DNA from: Phycomyces blakesleeanus NRRL 1555(-)
Taxonomy: Eukaryota > Mucoromycota > Mucoromycetes > Mucorales > Phycomycetaceae
Length of the DNA: 64,000 bases
NCBI RefSeq assembly: GCF_001638985.1
Contig: NW_017265134.1
Coordinates: 3,985,998-4,049,997, forward strand
Direction: 5' to 3'
Positions 11,463-24,149 of this stretch are shown here, in pieces. Under the pieces are notes generated by a model, which did no database searches, was not told the origin of the DNA, and saw nothing but the letters and a program-made list of their open reading frames with translations. Numbering within the stretch: the stretch's first letter is position 1; the number at the start of each line of letters is the position of its first letter. Position numbers and translations under genes: made by a program.

Positions 11463-12360
11463 ATGCCCAACCAAGAATGCGAATTTGAATTGCCTTGGAT
11501 CATTTACCCAATCATATTCTGCGTGTGTCTCTTGGGCGTGCTCTGTTTCATTCGAATGCATATTCCACTGCCATTTTTCTTGAGACATTTCCAGGATCTA
11601 GACAGGTGGCCACTTGACGAAGAAGAATACCAACAGATCAACCAGCCTCGTTACAACTCTATTCATGGTAAATGATCTCTTATATAAAGAATCATATGAT
11701 ACTAGTTCTGGCTGTGGCTGTGGCTATGTCTTTGGCTTCTTTTTTCTTCTTATTAATTGGGGGCTGATAATCAATAAATCCTTAATTTTTATATTTAAAT
11801 AAATGCATACATACATACATACATACATACACACATATCTATATTAACACCTACTAACACCAACCAAAATAAAAATAATAGATTATTATCAACCGACAGG
11901 TTACATGTCCAAGGGAATGTCACCCCTTCAGTTGGTTTCTATTCTTCACCGAGGAGTGTATGCCTATGAATTCAAACAAGAGCCCGACTCTGGCCATGCT
12001 GTTAATAACCGAACTCAACTGAGTTTCTTTAGCGGAGAGAGTTCGCTGCAGACCAATATCGGTCTTCCTACCAACCAAGCTGTTTGTTACTGGGAGGTAA
12101 GCCACTTGTCTATATTTATATTCATAAGTATAAATATAGATAATAATTAAAAGAGAGAGAGAGGTGGAGAGGTAGAAATAGAGATAGAGATAGAGATAGA
12201 GAACCGGTTAAGTATTATTACAATAATATTCATTCGTTCATTTGTTTTATTAATGTAAATCCAAAGGCTACACTAACAAAAGTCAGTCCAACAACATTTG
12301 TGTCTGTGGGAATAGCTACAAAGCCTTATGCTGGCTGGAGATCTCCAGGTAACAAACCAA

Positions 12361-12399
<39 letters not shown>

Positions 12400-12908
12400 T
12401 CATTATGTATTTGTGTGTGTGCGTGTGAAAATAAGTAACAATTAATCAGTGTGGAAATACCGGTCGGTTCGAAACAAACCCTCACTCGTACGTATATTCT
12501 CCAATGGGTGGTTCAATGTATGGCTCAGAATTCATGCATGGTGACGTGATTGGAATTGGGTACAGTGCAAGCCATGGTAGGGTGTTCTTTACCTTTAATG
12601 GGACCTTGCTTGACGTGGTGTGCGATGGTATCCAGTGGGACATGTTTCCGACCATCGATGTCAGGGGTACGGCGGAGATCAGTGTGAATCTTGGCCAGTC
12701 TGTCTATAGATATCCAAAGGCAAACACACTTCCCTGGGGACTAGCGGGCGCATCGGCATCTGTGACTTCGGTATTTTCGGAGCCTCCACCACCTTATGGT
12801 ACTCAGAAAGAGTCAGTACTGCTTGCGTTTGGGCCCAATTCTCAGCCAAGAGATGGCTCAGTTAATATGGATTCATTGAACCAGGTAGTAATCCAACCAG
12901 CCTCTTGA
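11463..12908 (+). CDS. SPRY-domain membrane adaptor, Ssh4/Ear1-like
   Basis: Exons 11463-11667, 11900-12096, 12267-12348 and probably 12436-12908, giving 318 residues. An N-terminal membrane span (about 12-30, WIIYPIIFCVCLLGVLCFI) precedes a SPRY domain (about 100-250) with typical blocks: VCYWE, VGIATKPYAGW, a GNTGRF turn, GDVIGIGYS, VFFTFNG and DMFPTIDVRG. Near residue 280 sits PPPPY, a PPxY motif that binds the WW domains of Rsp5/Nedd4 ligases. Span + SPRY + PPxY is the layout of yeast Ssh4 and Ear1, which recruit Rsp5 to cargo on endosomes and the vacuole, so that role is inferred. The exon 3/4 junction is uncertain. The strong acceptor before 12450 puts the conserved SPRY frame out of phase; the weaker AAG before 12436 keeps it in phase but gives a poor match to the family just after WRSP. 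Confidence 0.82.
12364..12398. repeat. (TA)n microsatellite in last intron of SPRY gene
   Basis: About 17 TA units lie in the last intron of the SPRY gene. Confidence 0.9.
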
Positions 12909-15900
12909 TAGAATATATATATATATATATATATATTAGAGAATCTTTGTAGTCTCTATGCTTTCAAACCATCAAAAATCACAACATTCGTAATAATAAT
13001 AACTGTAGCTGTAATAGTAATAAATGTAATATTAAATATATATATATATATATATATATTAAGAACAAAGATCGTATCTATAGATTCAAATAAAGGACCC
13101 TTGATTACCTCCTCAACCTCTTCTTGTTATTCTTTCATTTGAACACAGTGTCTCAACTTATATATATATGTGTGTGTGTGTATATATGTTTCTTTGATTG
13201 TTTGGATGTTAATGGTGGAGGTACGAACTCTATCTAGTTATATCATATTCACAATCTCATTTTGGGATTTGGGATTTAGAATTATTCCTTCCCCGTAATG
13301 CATGAGTACCCTTTTTTTATATATATATATTTTTCTCAGTTTTTGTAGTGATTTTATTATCTATATTCTTTGAATTATCAACTGACTATTTTTTTTTCCT
13401 TCTTTTTCTTCTTCTGGTGATAAGCTGTTTTGTGGTATGTAACTCCTAATCATAATAAAATACAAATACAAAACGCACGCACGGTGCACACAACCAAAAG
13501 CAAAAAAAAAGCAAGAAATAATAATCTATCAACCAAGAAAAAAATCTCTTATCTAAATCCTTCAAATACAAGTACAAGTACAAAGTACAAAACACAAAAT
13601 ACAAAGTCTGTGTACCAGCCTAACCCAAGTTGGTTCATTACATGAAAATAAAATAATCGGCATCATAATCATAATCACAATAATCACAAAAAAAATTGTT
13701 TCAAAATGAGAAGAGGTCCGTAAATACTCAAAGAAAAGAAGATTTTAATGTCAAATATTCGTAGAAAAACAAGTCTTTTTTTCTTTCTATAGAAATATAT
13801 ATTTAGATATCATCACTATAATCATAGGTATAATCATAGTCATTACCATCAGGCGATCTGTACCATCAAATCGCTGCTGTTCGATCATTAGAGTCCCCAT
13901 TTGGTCAACCTATGACTTTTGTATGTATATATATGTAAATGGGTATGTAAGTATGTATGTAAGCATGTATCTATATAGAATAGAGTTACGTACAGGCCGG
14001 CTTGGCAAAAAGAAAACCAATGAATATCATTATATCAATCAATCAACAATGAGGTACTTTCTTGTTATTTGATTGTTTAGTATTATAATTATAATATAAA
14101 AGGGTGGCGCCGATTTGACCGCTAATAATACAAAATAATGAGGAACATTTTTGAGGTTTAGTGTGACAGACTTAGACATGAATTTCAATTAGTGCTATAT
14201 ACAAAAGAACTGCTGTGTATTTTCACAGTTAAAGAAAAAAAAAGCTAAAGTATATCTCTTTTCTTTTTCTCTTTTGTTCTATAGTCTATGATATCTAATC
14301 AGTTTATTTTGTCTATCAAATCCAAGCACGCACACGCACACACTAGTACTAAGTTTTTTTTTTTATATTAGTAGATACTCTTGTGTTCAATATAAGATGC
14401 AGCCAGCACGATGTTATCTCTTTGTGCACCCAATTGATTTATTATTATTATTTAAAAAAAAGTAATAATTATAATTAAGCTTTTGTATGTCCAATTACTT
14501 GTGGTGTGAAAAATGCAATCATCATTACCCTTTAAAGAATAATAGACAATAATTTGGTTGGCTAATGTTCAAGCAATTTTATAGATAGGAAAATAAATAA
14601 ATAAATAAATAAATAAATAAAGAAATAGATAGATAGATAGCTAATTTAGTAGATGTGTAGGTAGGTAGGTAGGTAAGGAAGTAAGGAAATTATTAGGTAT
14701 TATTATATGTATAACAAAGATTTGTCTAGAAACCTAAAAGAAAAATATAGTAATCCATCAGTTGCTAGGCCTTGTATACATATCTTGTTTCTTTGTGCTT
14801 TGATTCTGGAATACGGGACACTGATTCTTTCCCTTCATCCCGTTTTCTCTCTCCCTTTCTCTCTTAATGGCAGGTAACATGTTTCACAAAAGAAGCACTC
14901 TCTTATCTCAATTGGTTCGAAATAAGGCTTGACACCAGCCTACCTACTTACCTAGCTATCTAAAATAATAATATATTATTTATATTTAAAAAATAAATAT
15001 ATAAATAAATAATAAGAGATACAAATTGCAATTATAAATAACCTCCCATCCTCAATTATATCTTTATGCTACTTTATGAATCACTATATATATATATATA
15101 TATATAGTAGAGGGAAAATACATGGATATTTTAACTCAAATGACTTTGCAAGGTAAAAGAGACAGAGAGAGGACTTTAATATATAAGAAACATTATATAG
15201 AGATTCTCTTGGAACTTATTATTATTTTCTATCGCACTACATTACTTTAATACTTTAATATATCTAGCTATCTAGCTATCTAAATTATATTCCTTTTGCT
15301 GCCATTATTGTGATATTCATAAGCAAAGTAAATAAATAAGGAATTGGTTTGGTTTGGTTTGGTTTGTATAGGACTGGCTTATCAGTTTGCCCCACCCTAT
15401 TACAATTATTATCTATGTTTATTATTTTTGCTCTAAAAAGTAATAGGCTCATATGAGCAATCAATTCTAAAATTAACAGAGCTTGACTATGTAGTTGGGG
15501 TATAAAACCTTTAAAGACCTATCTCTCTATCTCTCTATCTACCTAGAATCTTATTCAATGTACTAACCTTAAATATACGGCCTTGTTGCTATGGTTACTT
15601 TGATTATAAAATGACTGGCGTTATTTTTCACACTCACATTTACATTCACACTTACATTCACCTTTACATTCAATTTCTCACCTTACACACCTTACACACA
15701 CACACACTCACACATTATCTCAGTTAGGGTAGACTTGTGAATACAACAACCACCAAACAAAAAAGGATGAGATTTTTGGTAATTAAATTTGCGCTCTATC
15801 TACGGGACAATTGAGCCGAAAAAATAAGAAAGCCGTTTGATTTATACTATATAAAATTTATAACAAATCAAGAGCCTTTACTTTTAAATAAATGTATATA

Positions 15901-16944
15901 TATATATATATATAAGCCTTGTGTTATGCTTTTTGGCACTGCATTTTTTTTTTTTGGTTTTTGGTTTTTATTTAACTATTTTATAAAAGTATAAAAAAAC
16001 GTGCAAAGAAAGGTTATATAGTTTGTCTCGTTTTCTTTTTTCTTTATATTCTTATTTTTTAAATATAAAAGAATGTAATAAAATATGATACATATATGCA
16101 TACATACACACACATATATATATTATTCCGCTTAATTTTTTTTTCTTTGTACAAGGAGGGGTTTGTTTTTGGATCAAGTAAAGAAGTATTGATATAAATA
16201 TAAATATATATAAATACAAAAATTGTGCAATATTCATCAGAAAAGGCGACAGAGACATATATAATAATCATTTTTTCTCTCTATTGTACCATTGCATTAA
16301 AAAATGACAGCAAACAATAACCATAATAGCTCTAGGCACTTTCTCTCTTTCTTTTATACACACAATAGGTATATCTATACTCAATACCTTTGTTTGTTAA
16401 AGATGATATTGCACTGTGTAACACTCATATTACTACTATTATTTTATTTCATATATATATATATATATATTATCATTTTTGTTTTCATTAATATGAGGCA
16501 CAGAGCACAAATTTGTAATAAAGAGTGGACATGCATATGTATAGTGCATTTAACAGCTCAGTGGAGGGGTGGGTGGGGGGTAACTGATCCGAGTGGAGTA
16601 GGAAATCTTACCATTTGATTTTCAGGTATAAAAAAAAAAGAATACAAAAAGACAAAAAGACAAATTCTTGATTTATAAACTTTTATATACATATAACATA
16701 TATATGCTCATTTAAAGGTATAAATGCTCAAAGACAACAAACACCATAGTATGTGTAACTAGACAATGTTATTGTATGGTTTTTTTTATGTTCAAGGGCT
16801 CCCTTGTCATGAATTATTCACAGCCCCCCCGCCCCTCCTTTTTTGTTTGTCCCCAAAGTAAAATATGACTCAAACTCATTACCATACAAAAACAAAAACA
16901 TATATGTCTATATATATTTCGACTGTTACAAATCTACCAAATAC

Positions 16945-16947
<3 letters not shown>

Positions 16948-16984
<37 letters not shown>
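16948..16984. repeat. (TA)n microsatellite
   Basis: About 18 uninterrupted TA units. Confidence 0.9.
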
Positions 16985-16988
<4 letters not shown>

Positions 16989-17298
16989 AGAAAATGAAGA
17001 AATATATATCTGCTATAAAAATCACAAGCAAAAAGTAATTTAATAATAATAAAGGGACCATTGTAAATTACACACACGCACAGAAAGAGAGAGAGAGAGA
17101 GAGAAGCAAAAGCACGCATAAATATATACAATTATACAGATCAACCAATCAAACTAGTACCCATGGTTACCAAAGCTTACTTGGAAAACAAAAGGAACAT
17201 TCAATAAGCCAGATAATCATAATGATCCACACAATCAAAATGTTCAAACATAAAATAGTCTTACACACAAATATGTTACCATTGTTAATTCCAACTAT

Positions 17299-17335
<37 letters not shown>
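17299..17335. repeat. (AGT)n microsatellite
   Basis: About twelve AGT units followed by a T run. Confidence 0.9.
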
Positions 17336-20170
17336 TTTTTAGATAATAACCTTTGGGTTTGCAAGTGTAGCTTCTTTTAACCAAAATAAAATTTAAAGTA
17401 ATAACAATAATAATATAAAATACAGCCAATTAATTAACAAATAACTCTAAGTAATTTTGTAAATAGTTTATGCATTATTTATAAATATATTACCAAATTC
17501 TACAACAAAAGGTAATTCAATTTACCTTTGCAATATTTTAGAATATCATTAATTAATTAATACCATTAGAGAAGATACAAAGTATGTAAAGGATTATATA
17601 TATATACAACCAATTAATGGGAGTACAAATCTGATTCTCATACATAACCCTTTCTATTCTTTTTATTCTTTTTCTTTTTCTTTTTCTTTTACATATAGTC
17701 ACTTGAACCCAGCAGTTTTTTTTTCTTTATGATATTTTAAAAGACTGGTTTATCAAGCTGATTTAAATGATAGTTTTCTTCTTCTTCTTCTTCTTCTTTT
17801 ATGGAGTTTCTAATGACCTTTATTTTTTTGTTTTTGTTTCTCATTTCTTATTGGGTTAGATGTTTTGGCTGTCTGTACGCGGGAAACTGGGAATAAGACT
17901 AATGTCCCTGAGAAAAATCATTTTTATTTTATTTTATATAAAACAAGCAAAGCCAGTAAATAACCTGCTGAATTACAAGGTGACTAGATCCAAATACATT
18001 CAGCCACTGTATCGGTTTTAGGTATAAAATAATAAGAATAACAATAACAATAACAATATATATATATATATATCAATATACATACATTGGAGCTTAGATA
18101 GTGTCAAAGCCAAATCATAAACAAATATCAGCCCACATAAATATACCCTCAAGCTATAAAAATATATGTATCTTCAAACATAAGTTTGTATATATATATA
18201 TATATATGCTTGTTCAACTAAGGGGGGGAAATGAGAACATAAGAGTATTTATTTTAAGATTTCTTGTCAAAGGCTGTCCTCTTCTAAGAGGCATATTAAG
18301 CAGCAATTATAACAATTAGAAACTTAAATAGATATTAATTAAATGTAGATATTGGATCAATTTATTAACATACTTTAATGATGCTTACTTATATATATAT
18401 ATATATATTGAATATTAGTAGTTGCTTTGTCAGAACCAATAGCTACTCATATCACAATGTTAAATTTATGAGCATTTGGATTTTCTAGTATATTCTGTTT
18501 ACTCAGCCATTTGTTTTTAAATTGCAATTTTTTTTATGTACTTAACATGCGTTTTAGTTCATCTGGCCACATATAATTACTTGTATGATATATACACACA
18601 CACACATATATATATTTATATATTTGGAAAACCATTATAATTCTATGTATTGAATTATAGGAAAAGAAAACTCCCCTTCTCGTACCGTGGCGAAAAGAAT
18701 AAAACAGAAACAAGATATCTGAAACCCTCTTCCCACTACCCCTTAAAACAAGAGTATTTTATTTCTAAAGAAGGTTCTGGCTCATAAGCTTAGAGTAAAC
18801 ATTCTTTATTACTTTTCTTGCTTAAAGATGCCTCTAAATCCAATGTTTACCCATCAGAGCTAACAATATATGAGTATTGACTTTTTTTAAAAAAAAAACA
18901 CACACGCACACACACACGCTTGAAAACAAAGGATCAAAGAAAAGGATAAGTTTGTCGAGAGTATAATAGAGCTATGTCATATATATATATAGCAAAGTAA
19001 TAAATAACTTGAAAACTAAGCGGTTTATCCACAGAATTGTGATTTAGAAAAGTACAAAGGTTTACATAGAGAAAAAGAAGTCTCCGATATATATATATAT
19101 ATAAAAGAAACTTGGAAAATTTTTATTGTGATAGTTCTCTCTTTATATATTGAAAGGGTATTACATATACTCCATATATTCTTGGTTTTATTGGAACTTA
19201 TACCATCAATGACGACCAGCTTAAATGTAAATTAATACGTTAAAGAGTAGGTTAAACGATACCTAGATATGTGTGTTTGGGTAGGCCACTTTTGGATATA
19301 TGTATATCAATATGATGTAGCAAAAATATTTGCTACTTCTAAGCTTAAATAAGACTACCAAATAAATGGATATTGTGTGTAGGCGTTGGAGATGGGTTTC
19401 GAGATTCAGATATGCTCAAAGTTTAATCCAAAATCACACCATAATTAAGTATACTGTGTGTGATGATATATATATATATATATATATATCAAAAGGAAGA
19501 TGTAGACTTAATCAATTGGAACATTTGGAAGCTTTCTATTTGCACATAAACATACGCTTTAAATATAAACACTTTGTACTAGAGAACATCACTGTAAGGT
19601 TGACTAGTATTGATGTATCTTGTAATCTTTATGTTGCTCTAGGAGTAATTTTTACCGTAAAATACAGAACTACTCTGTAAACAACATTTGAATTGTTCCA
19701 CTTTTTCTTGTCATGCTTTGCAGTATATTAGACTTGCTTTTATGCTTGAGATAATATATAAGATCCACTGAAAAATTATACCAAAAAAAAGAACTATTAT
19801 TGAGCCGGTACATATTGTTATAAATGTAACATACTTTGACATTTATCTCGATTTTGCTTTTTATACATGTTGAAGTATTTGGGATTGTTTATGGGCTAGT
19901 ACCTCAATATTAAGAAAAGTGGATACTGCAATAGTGTTATTTATTAAAGAAACAAAGTAATATTGTTTATATCTGTTACTATTAAAACTTCCGTAATTCA
20001 AAATCCCTGTTATTTAACGGTTAGTTTACATTGAACGACTGTGTAATGAACGTCTACCCGGTGTATAGCAGTTCTGGAGATTGTTAGCTTGCCAGGTTCA
20101 TTAGCAAGAAAGAATTAGTGTTTGGTCGTGGAGACTTTTCTTCGCTCGATTGGGGTATGTGTACCACACG

Positions 20171-21982
20171 TATATAAAATAGAAAATTATAGCCATTTAT
20201 ACGGATAGACACTTGGCACCGGAATTTAAAGATATCCTTTGATTAATAGTTGGTTGTCACTGAGATAGTATAAAGTGTATAAGAGTTACATCATGTGCGT
20301 GAGTGTGTGCTAAACAGAGAGAGCGTTAATTTCTTGGCATGTGGCCTTTCCAAGCTCATTAGCCACTGCGTTATATGTCAGTTCTAGATCATGAAGTTTG
20401 TATTTCACTTTAATTATGATATACTTATCACACATTCTTTTCAATTTTAGTACTTTTTTAAGGTAAGTCAATCGATTAGATAATTGGTTATTAAAGAGCT
20501 GCAAATTTTACAGATATTAACACTTTTATCTTGATAGTTTAGAGGAAGAAACTGTAGTTATATGACAAATTACCAAAGAAGAAGAGTGGTACTAGGAGAT
20601 CGCTGATTATTTTAACAGACAACAAATTCAGTGTCAAACCTATCTTTTTAAACTGCGCTTGTCTAATATTAAAACGGAACACTTCTCTTATAGCTGAGAA
20701 CCCATATACGTTGGTCGGTGTTACGGATGCACGGACACTGCTTTTAAATAATCCGGGGAGTATTAAACGTCAATCAGGTACAGAGTGTACTTCTTTAGCA
20801 TTTCTTTAACAATTAGTTGCGAGTAAGCCTTTGATGGCTAAGCTAATGCAGTCTTTTGACATCATCATGTACTTTCATATACATGTGATTGTCGGAGATT
20901 CATCCCATGTCAAAACATGAGAATAAAATACAGCAAAGAGTGTGGGTATATCGTTCTCCCTTTCTTTCCCATACTCATACCTATGGTGAGTACCGTGCTA
21001 TCGCCAGTATACATCGTATACGCTCAACACGCAAAGATGGGCATAAGATACGAGAAAAAGTAAGTATCAGATGCAACGTATGAAAAGAACAGCCACTGTA
21101 CGTTTAGAAGACTCCCTTTATTTTATCATTGGTTTTTTATTTTACTTTGACCATACGCACTTTCCCAAGACAATGAGTCCACGTTTTTTCTCCTTTTATA
21201 TGACCATTTGACATACATAGCATGTTTTTGGGCATGCTAGCCAACCTTACACCACACTTGGATGGATGTTTTCAGGTATATATGACCAGGTCTTACTTAC
21301 CGCAATCGCGCCTTTTTTTTTTATGTCTATCAAAGCTAGTTTTATCATTTTTACACGCGTTATAATAAGCACCTCTAAATGTACATACATACAACCACAA
21401 GTACATAAAAGCAAAAGCTTAAATCAAGTCATCTAAAGTTAATATATTACTTCTTTATATATATATATTTTAAAAGATCTTTGCACTTATGGACTGAGAC
21501 CAATGATGACAAAACACTTCCGCCTAATAACTGGCTTAGAGCTAGGATGTTTAAAAACACATGTTCTGAGGTCTTTCTTATACATATAATGTTATTATGC
21601 TCCGTTTTACACTTAAGCACTTTACTCTGCCCGTGGTTTCTGGCATCTCCAAGGTTAGTAAAGCTTATAATTATATAGATATAGATAGGAGCCAGTGATG
21701 ACATGAGATATATTTTGATATCTAGCAAAATGCTAGCATGATTTAAAAATACTTTATCTGAGGCTTCATACATCTATAAGAATTTTATATAAAAAGACCT
21801 ATGATGACAACAAACTCCTGCTAAAACGACCAGCTAATAGCTGGAATGTTTACAAAAACACGTTCTGAGGTTTTGCTTATGAATATAATGTTCTTATGCT
21901 CCGTTTTACGCTTAAACACTTTACTAACTATTCATTTAGTAGATGCTTATACTTTACTCTGCCCGTGGTTTCCGGAACTTCC
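20171..21982 (+). repeat. Left arm of a 1.8-kb inverted repeat
   Basis: This segment is the reverse complement of 29581-31392. Paired positions sum to a constant 51563 at both ends (20171 with 31392, 21961 with 29602), so there is no net insertion or deletion along 1.8 kb. Only scattered substitutions were seen by eye (for example around 20200, 20573 and 20836). The outer end is TATATAAAATAG on the left and its complement on the right. At the inner end similarity fades just after a CTGCCCGTGG block. Small frames inside (20310-20504 minus, 20889-21083 plus, 21447-21773 minus) recur in the other arm only because the DNA is duplicated. None has a recognised domain. Confidence 0.95.
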
Positions 21983-22110
21983 AAGATTAACAAAATAATA
22001 GCTAAAAGTGTAGACAGAGACCAAAGATGAAAGAAAGTCTTCAAATAATAATTAGGATGTGGCTATTATGATTAAAATCCCTATGTTTGAGGTCTAATAT
22101 GTAAATAATT
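21476..22110. repeat. Tandem degenerate repeat units of about 300 bp
   Basis: Three diverged units can be aligned. Shared blocks are TGATGACA, GTTCTGAGGT and TTATGCTCCGTTTTAC, found at about 21598 and again 299 bases later at about 21897, followed by CTTAA.CACTTTACT and CTCTGCCCGTGG. A third, more decayed unit begins near 22016 (ACCAAAGATGAAAG ... TTTGAGGTC). The first two units lie within the inverted arm; the third lies inside the loop. The matching units on the right are at about 29590-30090. Confidence 0.75.
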
Positions 22111-24149
22111 ATATAAGTACTTTAAACAATTATATTGGTTGTGCTGCACACTGCGTTTAAATAATCCTTTGACTATTTATCTGCTAGGGGTTTACATATT
22201 TATCCGCGAGCTGGTATAATATTTTTCAACCCTAATAAAATATAATAAAGTATCTTCACTGCGTAACTGTATTTTGTTTTATTTCTCTTTTGTAATATTT
22301 TTAATAAATATTGTAATATCTATAGATCAAACAAGCTATTCTTAAGGGTCAACAAAACAAAAAACTTTTAGATTATGAAAAAAAAGTGTATTATCGAGCT
22401 TTCTCCTTATGATTTGTTAATTGACTTTCATTTCAAACCAGACAGAAAAATCTTTGATATATTATAGGTTAGAAATATAGGCAGCCTGACACAGCTTGAA
22501 GATCAAACTGTATAAGTCATTCATTAATTATAGGGGAAAGATATCTACGCCATTCGATAAGAAGCTGTAACTTATTACAGCTGTATACGGATAGAAATAG
22601 CTTGCATATCAAAGAAAATTGTAATTAACATCCTTGACAAATATGAGTACAAAAAGTCGTTGAAAAGGAAGCCTCTCACGTTGTCCTGATGTTTAAATAT
22701 AAAAAAACATACCGAAAGCCTAATTTGTCAAGAAGCTATTGCTTCTTGTAATATAGTAAAGCTGGCTGATAATTGAAAATACCAACAATGTACTAATGAT
22801 GATATGGCTACTAAATAGCCAATGATATATATCTACTGAAAAGAATATAAGGTTATTTTGGACAGATAATAAAGGTAATATTATCCCAGGCTTAACAACA
22901 ATTAAGGGTTTGGACATGACTATTTATGAAGAATAAAAGTGGATATCTGTTGGAGCATTTAATAGCAATCGTACCGGTGCAGAATCGCATAGCGCAGACA
23001 AAGGGAACCAACCGTAAAATTACCAGATACTAAACATTTAATGCACATTATTTTTTTACAGTTTTAAAAGGTTATTAATTTTTCTTTAAATGGCTTTAAA
23101 TGCATTTCTTTAAAGTAAAAGTTGACTAGCAGTAAAAAAAAAGTTAAGTATGATATTATTATCTTTTATTTTCGGGGAATTTAAACCATTTTATCAGCTC
23201 ACAGAGAAGGCTATATATCAGAACGAACATCCAAGCTCAACTAGTTACATGTTGATAGAATTTGCCTCTAAAAAAACCAATCAGATATTATATTCACCAA
23301 TCTTTAAATCTGTGCAAAAATCTACATGAATGAATTCTCACAAGACAAGCATGCCGTGTTTGCGTTTTTCTAGGAAGCAATTCAATTATTTGCTGTAGAT
23401 AATAAAGATATATACTTCATAGTAGAAAAAAAAATATTTCTTTTTGTATTATATTTTGAGTAAGCAAATCATAATAGCAAGTTCGAATATCAGTACTGAT
23501 TGATAAGGTTTGAGTAGATAACGGTATAGAGTAAAACTTTGAACTTTCCTCTTTGAATTTTATTTGACTTCCTGTATCTTTTTTTTAGCATAACGGCTTG
23601 GATGAGAGAGAGTATTTAGTCATTCTCAATAGCAGAAAAATTTGGAAGTAGTAGGAGGGCTTTAAAAAAATGGAGACAGTCTACAAAATAATGACCCGAA
23701 GAGAATAGAACTAGGCAGTCGGCCCTAATCAACCATGTTTATTACAAAAATCAATTGGGCAGATTTACTTACTACGTTATCATTCATAACGCTGTACTCA
23801 ATATGAAAGGATCGGTTATTTCTGACTGTCTTACATAAATAATATCTAATTTGGTACAGAGCATGGAATTCACAACTGTACTTACACAAACTCAAATGAT
23901 TTTACAGTGGCTAGACCTTATTTTTTGTGTTTTTGTGTTTTTATTTACTTTTTCTCAATACATATTACCATATATCTGTCATCTTAATTACATTATTTTT
24001 TAGTCTAAGACAAATCTAAAAGGCCTAGATTGTTTGTCTGCTCTCAATTTTCTGACACTAATATATATATAAAAGATTAAACTATTCTGTAAAAAGTTCT
24101 CCTTATACCATTTTCCCTATTTTACTGTATATTCGATTTTCAAACCATT
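21983..24149. other. Intergenic region inside the inverted repeat, before OYE 1
   Basis: AT-rich DNA with no supported gene. It begins with the decayed third tandem unit and includes a possible transposase relic at 23580-23850. A TATA-like run (TATATATATAAAAG) lies at about 24062-24075, some 75 bases before the ATG at 24150, and is a plausible core promoter for the oxidoreductase. Confidence 0.5.
23580..23850 (+). pseudogene. Possible Tc1/mariner-like transposase relic
   Basis: The plus strand reads, across stop codons, as ITAWMRESI*SFSIAEKFG followed by SSRRALKKWRQST, like the paired helix-turn-helix start of Tc1/mariner-type transposases (IAEKFG..RRALKKW). A GSRP segment follows where such proteins have a GRP hook. 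Several stops break the frame, and no DDE motif or terminal inverted repeats were found. The match is short, so this is only a suspicion of a very old insertion. Confidence 0.25.

Larger units (their letters stand above)
12909..20170. other. Gene desert of 7.3 kb
   Basis: No open frame with protein-like composition, no conserved motif and no tRNA-like cloverleaf was recognised on either strand. The sequence is AT-rich with many (TA)n tracts (for example near 12915, 13037, 15085, 15895, 18060, 18190, 19460), AAAT and TTC arrays, CA repeats (15630-15715) and poly-A/T. Short frames such as 13430-13645, 16304-16618 and 19366-19680 are made of repeats and lack splice or family support. It probably includes the 3' end of the SPRY transcript and decayed repeats. 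Confidence 0.6.

Noticed and set aside
13430..13645. 71-codon plus-strand frame in the gene desert
   Set aside because: Lys/Asn/Thr-rich composition from A-rich repeats, no splice or family support.
19366..19680. 104-codon plus-strand frame
   Set aside because: Includes a translated (TA)n tract and has no recognisable family; isolated in non-coding DNA.
20310..20504. 64-codon frame repeated at 31059-31253
   Set aside because: Same reason: duplicated DNA. A good acceptor precedes it, so a decayed exon is possible, but no partner exon or family could be shown.
21447..21773. 108-codon minus-strand frame found again at 29790-30116
   Set aside because: Its conservation between the two places is explained by the inverted duplication of the DNA, and it runs across the tandem repeat units.
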